Shown: in pieces, positions 8,330 to 14,901 of the stretch
Layout: every line of letters starts with the position of its first letter
Position numbering within the stretch: position 1 is the stretch's first letter
Assembly: GCA_964471405.1 (NCBI GenBank)
Contig: CAYYGH010000025.1
Location: 1-34,385, forward strand
DNA: 34,385 bases
Source: J084 sp964471405
GTDB lineage: Bacteria > Pseudomonadota > Alphaproteobacteria > Sphingomonadales > Rhodothalassiaceae
Direction of reading: 5' to 3'
Made by a program: the position numbers and the translations under genes
Notes under the pieces: model-generated
Database searches by the model: none
The model's input: only the letters and a program-made list of their open reading frames with translations
What the model was told of the DNA's origin: nothing

Positions 8330-9231
8330 GCAGCAGCCCGCAATGGTGGCCCTGGCGCAAGGCGCATTCTCGCGACATCCGGCGCGAGCTGGTCCGCCTC
8401 CTGGAGCGGGCACGCGGCGATGCGGCGGCACGTGGCGGCTTGAGCGAAGAGGCGCTCGCGATTCTGGCCAACATTCTTGAAAATGGGGACCTGCGGGTGG
8501 AGGACGTCATGGTCCCCCGCGTCGATGTCGTCGCGGTCGCGCAGGAGACCCCGTTTCCCGAACTCGTGCGCTGCATGGTGGCGGCCGCGCATTCCCGGGT
8601 GCCCGTCTATCGCGGCGACCTCGACGAGGTGGTGGGCATGATCCATGTGAAAGACGTCCTCGGCCTTGTTCAGCAACAGATGGAGGATGGCTGCAAACCC
8701 GTCTGGCAGGAGAAGATCAGACCGGTCCTTTTTGTGGCCCCGTCGATGCGGGTGCTTGACCTGCTTGCCCGCATGCGCATGGAACGCATGCACATGGCGA
8801 TCGTCGTTGACGAGTATGGCGGCACCGACGGACTGGTAACCATCGAGGACCTGATCGAGCAGATCGTCGGCGAAATCGTCGATGAGCATGAGGTGGCCCC
8901 GCGCGAGATGGTGCGCGCCCTGGGAGCCGGCCGCTTCGATGTGGATGCGCGGCTTGCGCTCGATGAATTCGAATCGCTGATCGGCATCGCCCTGCCGCGG
9001 GCGGAGGAAGAGGATGTGGACACGCTGGGTGGCCTCGTCGTCACGCTTGCCGGCCGCGTGCCGGAGATCGGTGCGCGCATCCGTCATGAATCCGGGCTGC
9101 GGTTCGAGGTGCTTGATGCCGATCCGCGGCGTGTCAAGCGTGTGCGGGTGGTGGTGCCCCGGGGCCTGAGAACACGCGATTCACGCCCGGCCGGCGATGG
9201 CACGTCATCCAGCCCCTCTCCGCCATCGTAG
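8326..9231 (+). CDS. corC: CorC/HlyC-type CBS-domain protein
   Basis: A 301-residue soluble protein of the CorC/TlyC family with two CBS modules at about 60-180 (RVEDVMVPRVDVVAV at the first; DEYGGTDGLVTIEDLIEQIVGEI at about 161-184) and a C-terminal CorC_HlyC domain at about 195-285. It has no membrane DUF21 domain, so it is the short form. Proteins of this family bind adenine nucleotides and are linked to magnesium and cobalt transport; the old name haemolysin C is misleading. It starts at GTG 8326, overlapping the ybeY stop by GTGA. The order ybeY-corC-lnt is widely conserved. The last 20 residues are Ser/Pro-rich and probably disordered. Confidence 0.94.
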   Translation: MSSSPQWWPWRKAHSRDIRRELVRLLERARGDAAARGGLSEEALAILANILENGDLRVEDVMVPRVDVVAVAQETPFPELVRCMVAAAHSRVPVYRGDLDEVVGMIHVKDVLGLVQQQMEDGCKPVWQEKIRPVLFVAPSMRVLDLLARMRMERMHMAIVVDEYGGTDGLVTIEDLIEQIVGEIVDEHEVAPREMVRALGAGRFDVDARLALDEFESLIGIALPRAEEEDVDTLGGLVVTLAGRVPEIGARIRHESGLRFEVLDADPRRVKRVRVVVPRGLRTRDSRPAGDGTSSSPSPPS

Positions 9232-9332
9232 GACGGCAGGCAGGATCGAACACCCCCATGCGCAATGGCGGAAATGCGCATGATGCCGGGTCCGGCCGGT
9301 CCGCCAGGCACGAAGAAAGGCGAACAGGGCAG

Positions 9333-10931
9333 ATGAAGGCATTGTCCGGCATCTGGCAGCGCAGGAGGCACAAGAGATCGGGACCGCTGCTCGCCATCGT
9401 CATGCTGGCATCAGGCGGACTCGCGAATCTGGTCTTTGCCCCCTTCTTCCTCCTCTTCCTGCTGCCGCTGTGCTGGGGCGGACTCTATTTCGTCGCCCGC
9501 CAGCGACAGCCGGCTGCGGCGGCAGCTGCCGGTTTCTGGTTCGGCCTTGGACATTTCGCCTTCGGCCTGAGCTGGATCGCCGAAGCCTACCGGATGCGCG
9601 CGGACATCCCGGACTGGCTCGGCCCGCCGAGCGTGCTGGCGCTTGCCCTCTATCTGGCCTGTTACCCTGCTCTGGCGACCGGCCTTTTTGCCGCCTGGCG
9701 GCGATATCGACCGGCAGGCGGAATGGTGGACATCCTGGTCTTTGCCGGGCTTTGGGCCCTGGCCGAATACCTGCGCGGAACGCTGCTGACCGGTTTTCCC
9801 TGGAACCCCTTGGCGGCCAGCCTTGCCTTTTCCGCCCTTTCCCTCCAGCCGATCGCCCTGATTGGCCCCCATGCCATGGGCCTGCTCCTCGTGCTGTGGG
9901 CCATCCTGCCGGTGGAAGCCCTGATGCCGACATCCCCTGCCGGCCGGGGCAAACGCGCATGGCTGTGGCTGGCCGTGGTGGCTCTGCCGGTGGCAGTGGC
10001 CGCTTTCGGCTGGTGGCGGCTGCCGAGCCGGCAGGCCCCGACCCTGCCCGATGTGACCCTGCGGCTTGTGCAACCGAATACGGATCAGCGCCACAAATGG
10101 GATCCCGACCGCCGCGGCAGACATCTGGCGCAGCTGGTGGACCTCAGTCGCTCTCTGGGGCGCCCCGAGACGGAACGCCTCATCATCATCTGGCCGGAGG
10201 CCGCGATTCCCGAATACCGATTCGCCGATCAGCCCGGTCGCCGCGCCCTGATCATGCGCATGCTGCCACCCCATTCGATTCTGATTGCCGGCAGCCCGCG
10301 GGTGGCGGCAGCAGCAAATGGCACGATTCGCCTGTTCAACAGCCTCCTGGTGCTCGGAGAACATGGCGAGATTCTCGCCCGCTATGACAAGCGCCATCTC
10401 GTTCCTTTCGGCGAGTATCTGCCCGCGCGCCCCCTGCTGGCAGCGATCGGCCTGGAAAAGCTCACGGAAGGCACGCTGGATTTCTCTCCCGGCACGACAC
10501 CGGCCGTGCTCACGGTGCCCGGCCTTCCGCCCTTTGCCGCCTTCATCTGCTACGAGGCGATCTTTCCCGAATCGGCACGCGAGGCCCGGCGGGAGGGCGG
10601 GGCCTTCCTGCTCAACCTCACGAATGATGCCTGGTTTGGGCTTGGAGCCGGTCCCCATCAGCATTTTGCCATGGCGCGCATGCGCAGTGTCGAGACCGGC
10701 CTGCCGCTTGTGCGGGTGGCGCAGACCGGGATTTCCGCCGTTATCGATGGCTGGGGGCGCGTGCGGGTCCGCATCCCCCTCGGACAGCGTTCGGCCCGCG
10801 ATGCCGCCCTGCCAGGGCCGGCAGCCAGCCCCCTTTATGCGCGTCTGGGGGAAGGAATTTTTTGGGGATTGTTGATTTTGATCTTTCTTCTTGCCATTAT
10901 GGCGGGTGTGCGTTACTCGAAATCGGAGTAA
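9333..10931 (+). CDS. lnt: Apolipoprotein N-acyltransferase Lnt
   Basis: A 532-residue inner-membrane enzyme that adds the third acyl chain to the N-terminal cysteine of lipoproteins. An array of hydrophobic helices covers about 18-215 and one more lies near 507-525. Between them is a nitrilase-type domain with the catalytic triad E289 (IIWPEAAIPE), K353 (YDKRHLVPFGEY) and C406 (FICYEAIFPE). I prefer ATG 9333 because it leaves a short basic head (RRRHKR) before the first helix, as in known Lnt; ATG 9258 would add 25 hydrophilic residues and has a GCAGGAT upstream. The stop codon sits inside an 8-bp hairpin. The TPR lipoprotein encoded at 31266 is a plausible substrate. Confidence 0.97.
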   Translation: MKALSGIWQRRRHKRSGPLLAIVMLASGGLANLVFAPFFLLFLLPLCWGGLYFVARQRQPAAAAAAGFWFGLGHFAFGLSWIAEAYRMRADIPDWLGPPSVLALALYLACYPALATGLFAAWRRYRPAGGMVDILVFAGLWALAEYLRGTLLTGFPWNPLAASLAFSALSLQPIALIGPHAMGLLLVLWAILPVEALMPTSPAGRGKRAWLWLAVVALPVAVAAFGWWRLPSRQAPTLPDVTLRLVQPNTDQRHKWDPDRRGRHLAQLVDLSRSLGRPETERLIIIWPEAAIPEYRFADQPGRRALIMRMLPPHSILIAGSPRVAAAANGTIRLFNSLLVLGEHGEILARYDKRHLVPFGEYLPARPLLAAIGLEKLTEGTLDFSPGTTPAVLTVPGLPPFAAFICYEAIFPESAREARREGGAFLLNLTNDAWFGLGAGPHQHFAMARMRSVETGLPLVRVAQTGISAVIDGWGRVRVRIPLGQRSARDAALPGPAASPLYARLGEGIFWGLLILIFLLAIMAGVRYSKSE

Positions 10932-10933
10932 CG
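10911..10933 (+). repeat. Perfect inverted repeat spanning the lnt stop codon
   Basis: CGTTACTC (10911-10918) and GAGTAACG (10926-10933) form an 8-bp perfect stem with the loop GAAATCG; the TAA stop of lnt (10929-10931) lies in the right arm. No T-run follows, so it is not a standard intrinsic terminator. It may be a 3'-end stabiliser or a protein-binding site. Confidence 0.6.
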
Positions 10934-10962
10934 GGGGCGCATCACACGGTTGTTTGCGTCGC

Positions 10963-10991
10963 TTGACCCTCGTGAACGGCGACGGTATTGA
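10963..10991 (+). promoter_or_regulatory. Candidate promoter for the XRE regulator
   Basis: TTGACC (10963-10968), a 17-base spacer and TATTGA (10986-10991). The -35 is good and the -10 weak. It would start a leader of about 160 bases that contains the nested inverted repeats at 11000-11057. Confidence 0.3.
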
Positions 10992-10999
10992 GGTGCGGC

Positions 11000-11057
11000 C
11001 ATATCCCATATACGGGGTGTGCATGACAAGATGGTAATGCACAGCTTGTGGGATATG
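11000..11057 (+). other. Nested inverted repeats, possible structured leader RNA or operator
   Basis: An outer stem pairs CATATCCCA (11000-11008) with TGGGATATG (11049-11057), nine perfect base pairs. Inside it TGTGCAT (11018-11024) pairs with ATGCACA (11037-11043), seven perfect pairs. They are separated by a 9/5 internal loop and closed by a 12-base loop. It lies about 100 bases before the XRE gene and after a candidate promoter. I do not recognise a known riboswitch. Confidence 0.45.
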
Positions 11058-11155
11058 CCAGACCGGTGTTCACGGGGGTCGGCAACCGGTTTGTTTGCAG
11101 CCTGCGACCTTGGTCGCGTGATGTGGCAGGAACAGCGAGAGTAGGGAACCGACCC

Positions 11156-11569
11156 GTGGCATCGAAGCCTGATCCCATTGACGTCCATGTGGGTTCGCGC
11201 GTCCGTCTGCGCAGAACCCTTCTCGGCATGAGTCAGGAGAAGCTGGGTGATGCTCTTGGCCTCACCTTCCAGCAGATCCAGAAATACGAACGCGGTGCGA
11301 ACCGTATCGGCGCCAGCCGACTCTACAAGATCGCCAAGATTCTCAATGTCCCCGTCTCCTATTTCTACGAGGAGCTGCCGGAGGACGTGGAATCTGCGAA
11401 TCGGGGGCTGTCCGATATCGCACCGGAACCCTTCGAGGTTGACCAGCTCAACAAGCGCGAAACGCTCGAGCTTGTGCGGGCCTATTACCGCGTCAGGGAC
11501 GCCCGGGTGCGCAAGCGCATTTTCGAGCTGATCAAGGCCATCGCGAAATCCGATCAGGAATCGGCCTGA
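11156..11569 (+). CDS. XRE-family transcriptional regulator (short alphaproteobacterial type)
   Basis: A 138-residue regulator with a Cro/C1-type helix-turn-helix at about 10-65 (VGSRVRLRRTLLGMSQEKLGD, then LTFQQIQKYERGANRIGASRLYKIA). An acidic linker and a helical C-terminal part at about 95-135 follow. I start at GTG 11156 (sequence VASKPDPIDVHVG...), where family members begin; the frame is open to 11048 but that stretch overlaps the inverted repeats. Regulators of this type sit between lnt and metK in many alphaproteobacteria; here metK is not adjacent. The long structured leader and two copies of TTGTTTGC upstream suggest autoregulation, which is inference. Its targets are unknown. Confidence 0.93.
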   Translation: MASKPDPIDVHVGSRVRLRRTLLGMSQEKLGDALGLTFQQIQKYERGANRIGASRLYKIAKILNVPVSYFYEELPEDVESANRGLSDIAPEPFEVDQLNKRETLELVRAYYRVRDARVRKRIFELIKAIAKSDQESA

Positions 11570-11604
11570 TAACGGGCCATTCCTGCCGTGATTGCACCCT
11601 GCCC

Positions 11605-11640
11605 GCGGCCGGGAAGTGGATGACGCCGCTTTCCGGCCGC
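11605..11640 (+). terminator. GC-rich hairpin between convergent genes
   Basis: GCGGCCGG (11605-11612) pairs with CCGGCCGC (11633-11640), with an AA/TT continuation after a bulged G. It lies 36 bases after the XRE stop and between two converging genes. There is no T-run, so termination is only plausible. Confidence 0.35.
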
Positions 11641-11807
11641 CGGTGGGCTGTGCCTCGGCCTGCAGGAGCCCCCAGATCGAAAGGCGGTCTTCCTCACCTC
11701 CGTGCAGGGTGGGTGGTGGCCGGGCTCCGTTCCATGCAGGCACATGTGCCCCGCATGGTCACGGCAACAACCCACAAGGCCGCAAGACGGGCGCGTCCTT
11801 CCACGGC

Positions 11808-13034
11808 CTATCGTCCTGCTTCCCGGGCGGCGGCCGTCTCGCAGGCATGGGCGATCAGCGCCCGCACCAGGCCGATTGCCCGGGCAAGCTGGTCAAGTGC
11901 CACCCATTCGTCAGGACGATGGGCCTGCGCGATCGCCCCGGGGCCACAGACGATGGCCGGCAGTCCCGCAATCCGCTGAAAAAGACCGGCCTCGGTGGTG
12001 AAGCTGACCGCATGGGCGCGATTGGCGCCAAGCAGCCGCCGCACGAACTCCTCGGCCGCCTCGTTGCCCCCCGATTCCAGAGCCGGCGCAGCTGCTATCG
12101 TCTCGAAGACGATGGCCGCCTCCCGTCCTGCTCCGGCTGCAAGCGCCGGCAGGATTTCCCGATCGGCAAACTGGCGGATCCGTTCCAGAATGGCCTCGGC
12201 ATTCGTGCCCGGCAGGGGGCGATACTCCCAAAGCAGTTCAGCCCGTTCGGCCACGATGTTGACCGCCTCGCCTCCGCGAATCTGTCCGAGGTTGACGGTG
12301 GTATGCGGAGGGTCGAACCGCTCGTCCCGTTCCGTGCGGGCAAGATGTGCCGCCTCCTCTTCGATTGCCAGCGCGAGCCGGGCCACAGCCGCGATCGCAT
12401 TGGCGCCACTGGCCGGCTGGCTGGAATGGGCTGCACGGCCCGTAACCGTGGTCCGCAGCACGCGTATCCCCTTGTGCGCACTCACCACGCGCATGTCGGT
12501 CGGCTCACCGATGAGCACCAGCTCGGCCCGCACGTCCGTCTCGGCCAGGTGCTGCACGAGTGGCCCGACACCGGCACAGCCCACCTCCTCGTCATAGCTG
12601 AAGGCCAGGTGGATCGGCCGGGCAAGCGGCGCGGCCGCCATTTCGGGCGCCAGAGCCATTACGACGCCCAGAAATCCCTTCATGTCCGTCGCCCCCCGCC
12701 CATACAGCCGTCCCTCCACCACCTGAGGATCAAAGGGATCATGGGACCAGGCCTGCCCGGCAACCGGCACGACATCAGTATGTCCCGACAGGACGATCCC
12801 GCCCGGCCGCACGGGTCCAATGCTGGCAAGCAGATTGGCCTTCGTGCCTTCCCGGTTGGGGAACCGCCGGCAACGGAAGCCCAGCGAGGTCAGCTCGGCC
12901 TCCACCTCCGCAATCAGGGCGAGATTGCTCTCGCTGCTAATGGTAGGATGCCGGATCAGTCGGCAGGCCCAGTCAACGGCCCGGGCAAGGCCGTCCCGGT
13001 CTCCCCTTCCTTGTTGCAGTGATTGCGCGTCCAT
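11808..13034 (-). CDS. argE: Acetylornithine deacetylase (ArgE-type M20 peptidase)
   Basis: A 408-residue M20A metallohydrolase, most likely converting N-acetylornithine to ornithine and acetate in arginine synthesis. The two-metal site is complete: H85 and D87 (SGHTDVVPV), D117 (GRGATDMKGF), the general base and ligand E149/E150 (YDEEVGCAG), E177 in IGEPT, and H372 (AIAQAHRPDE). A dimerisation (lid) domain lies at about 185-295. The ATG at 13034 is preceded by AGAGGAT. Many alphaproteobacteria use ArgJ instead of ArgE, and near relatives hydrolyse other N-acyl amino acids, so substrate is inferred from best motif fit. No other arginine gene is nearby. Confidence 0.85.
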   Translation of the reverse strand: MDAQSLQQGRGDRDGLARAVDWACRLIRHPTISSESNLALIAEVEAELTSLGFRCRRFPNREGTKANLLASIGPVRPGGIVLSGHTDVVPVAGQAWSHDPFDPQVVEGRLYGRGATDMKGFLGVVMALAPEMAAAPLARPIHLAFSYDEEVGCAGVGPLVQHLAETDVRAELVLIGEPTDMRVVSAHKGIRVLRTTVTGRAAHSSQPASGANAIAAVARLALAIEEEAAHLARTERDERFDPPHTTVNLGQIRGGEAVNIVAERAELLWEYRPLPGTNAEAILERIRQFADREILPALAAGAGREAAIVFETIAAAPALESGGNEAAEEFVRRLLGANRAHAVSFTTEAGLFQRIAGLPAIVCGPGAIAQAHRPDEWVALDQLARAIGLVRALIAHACETAAAREAGR

Positions 13035-13291
13035 TCGCCCATCCTCTCATCGCCCTTTTCGCGCAGTCCCGATGCCCCGGTCAATCGGGAGAAGAGGCAG
13101 GAGCCTCACGATCACGGGCAAAATCCGCACCCGGCCCGGGCACACCTCGCGCCGCCTCCGGATCGCGGCAGCCAAAAACGATTCGCCGGCTCCGCGCCAA
13201 AGATGCTACATTGAGCTTTGTGCGCGTCGATGGATGGCGTCCCTCGCCTGCGCACCCATGGCACGCTGCTTGGAACATGGGGAGGAAGATC

Positions 13292-13744
13292 ATGTCCCGG
13301 ATCCACTGGCCACGCCTCGTGCTGGCAACCGTCGTCCTGTATCTCGTCTTCTTCGGCCTCTACGCCGTCACGGACGAAGTCGTGCTCAGCCAGCTCGGCG
13401 AGCAGATGAAGTCCGTCATGCGTCCCGGCATAGAAGGCAGCGTCTTCGGGGCCTATCAGATGGTGGCCTATGCGGTGATGACGCTCGTCTTCGCCCTGAT
13501 TTTCACCTATGGCCGGGAGGGTCGCGGCCTGGCTGAAGGAGCCCGCTATGGCCTGTTGATGGGCCTGCTGCTGGGCGCAGTCGATTTCGTATGGACGATC
13601 GGCCTGCCGCTTGAGCCCATGCTCGCCTTTCTGGCATTCGCCCGCGATCTCGTGATCTTCGTGATTGCCGGCATTCTGCTTGCCTTCCTCTACCGGCCCA
13701 GCAACGGAACGGATATGACGGGCAGCAACCAGGCCGCCGCGTGA
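13292..13744 (+). CDS. Small membrane protein with about four helices
   Basis: A 150-residue protein starting at ATG 13292 behind a strong site (GGGGAGGAAGATC). Hydrophobic helices can be seen at about 8-25, 48-70, 84-102 and 110-135, the last ending just before a polar tail. The middle has YGLLMGLLLGAVDFVW, a pattern seen in several small uncharacterised membrane families; I do not assign one. It is divergent from argE across 257 bases and is translationally coupled to the beta-propeller gene (GTGA overlap at 13741). Function unknown. Confidence 0.75.
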   Translation: MSRIHWPRLVLATVVLYLVFFGLYAVTDEVVLSQLGEQMKSVMRPGIEGSVFGAYQMVAYAVMTLVFALIFTYGREGRGLAEGARYGLLMGLLLGAVDFVWTIGLPLEPMLAFLAFARDLVIFVIAGILLAFLYRPSNGTDMTGSNQAAA

Positions 13745-14772
13745 AAATGCGAACGGCCGCATTCCTGCTGCTGGCGTGGCTGTTGCCGGGATGCCTGGTC
13801 CCGGGGCTGGCCGAAACGCTCTTTGTGGGAGCAAAGGAGGACGACCGGCTGGTCGTCATCGATCTGGCAACCGGTGAACGACTGGCCAGCCTTCCCACTG
13901 GAGCAGGCCCTCATGAGGTTGCCGTCTCTGCGGATGGAAGGCGGGTGGCGGTGGTCGCCTATGGCCGGCGGCGCGCCTCGAAAGAGGTCCCGCGTGATAT
14001 CGTGGACATCTTCGATGCGCGCACCGGCCGGCATGTCACCCGCATCGTCCTTGCCCCCTACCATGCGCCTCACGGCATCGTGTGGCTGGCGGACGGACGG
14101 CATCTGCTGGTCACGGCCGAGCGCGAACGCAAGCTGCTGGTCGTTGATACGAAGGAGGCGCAGATTGCCGCGGCGATCGAGACGGGTGCCACCGGCTCGC
14201 ATCTCCTGGCATATGATCCGGAACGGGCTTACGCCTATGTCACGAGCCTGGGCGATGGGGTTGTCTCGGTGATCGATGTGGCCGCCGGCCGTCTCATGCG
14301 CACGGTGCCCTCCGGCAGGCAGGCAGAAGGCGTTGCGCTCACGCCCGATGGGCAGGAACTGTGGGTCACCAACCGGGGCGAAGACACGGTGACCGTTTTC
14401 CGCCTGCCGGACTTTGCGGCCCTTGCGCGATTTCCCAGCCCCGGCATGCCCATTCGCGTCGCCTTTTCACCCGATGGCCGGCTGGCGGCGATCAGCCATG
14501 CCCGGGCCGGGACCGTCGCCCTGATCGACCGGGTGCAACGCAAGCGCCTCGCCCTCCTGACATTCGCCTCCACCACCGCCCCTGCCCCCTTTCCCGTCGG
14601 TCTGCTGTTCCATCCGGATGGAAAGCGGCTGTATGTCGCGCTGACCGGTCCCGGAATCATCGCCGAAATCGATCTTGCCAGCCGAGAGGTCACTCGGCGT
14701 TTTCACGCCGGTGCCGGGGCCGACGGCATGGCCATCAGTCTCTTGCCTTTCCACGGGCAGACCCGTCCCTAG
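13741..14772 (+). CDS. Secreted YVTN-type beta-propeller protein
   Basis: A 343-residue exported protein. An N-terminal signal (MKMRTAAFLLLAWLLPGC...) is followed either by signal peptidase I cleavage after GLA (residue about 25) or, less likely, lipidation at the cysteine of LPGC. The rest is a series of about seven blades with repeats such as LVVIDLATGERLASL, VSVIDVAAG and VALTPDGQELWVTN, typical of YVTN/lactonase-like propellers. Such proteins act as binding scaffolds or, rarely, lactonases; no catalytic site is evident. GTG 13741 overlaps the stop of the membrane-protein gene, and ATG 13747 is an alternative. It precedes the acylase gene by 129 bases in the same direction. Confidence 0.85.
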   Translation: MKMRTAAFLLLAWLLPGCLVPGLAETLFVGAKEDDRLVVIDLATGERLASLPTGAGPHEVAVSADGRRVAVVAYGRRRASKEVPRDIVDIFDARTGRHVTRIVLAPYHAPHGIVWLADGRHLLVTAERERKLLVVDTKEAQIAAAIETGATGSHLLAYDPERAYAYVTSLGDGVVSVIDVAAGRLMRTVPSGRQAEGVALTPDGQELWVTNRGEDTVTVFRLPDFAALARFPSPGMPIRVAFSPDGRLAAISHARAGTVALIDRVQRKRLALLTFASTTAPAPFPVGLLFHPDGKRLYVALTGPGIIAEIDLASREVTRRFHAGAGADGMAISLLPFHGQTRP

Positions 14773-14901
14773 CCTTCTCCCGCCGTCCCTTGCCGATATC
14801 CGCTCCCATACGAGCAGGTGACAGCCGATCGCTGACCGGCTAACCTGAGCCCAGGCATGCAGACAGGCGGCCGGAGGCAGGGAAAGGGACTGGGGCAGGC
14901 C

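Noticed and set aside
11000..11057. Known SAM or SAM/SAH riboswitch
   Set aside because: The two stacked stems with a 9/5 internal loop and 12-base loop do not match the pseudoknot layouts I know for these classes, and metK is not downstream.
11592..13022. 476-codon frame on the plus strand
   Set aside because: It lies opposite argE, whose metal ligands are complete; the frame has no recognisable domain and no ribosome site.
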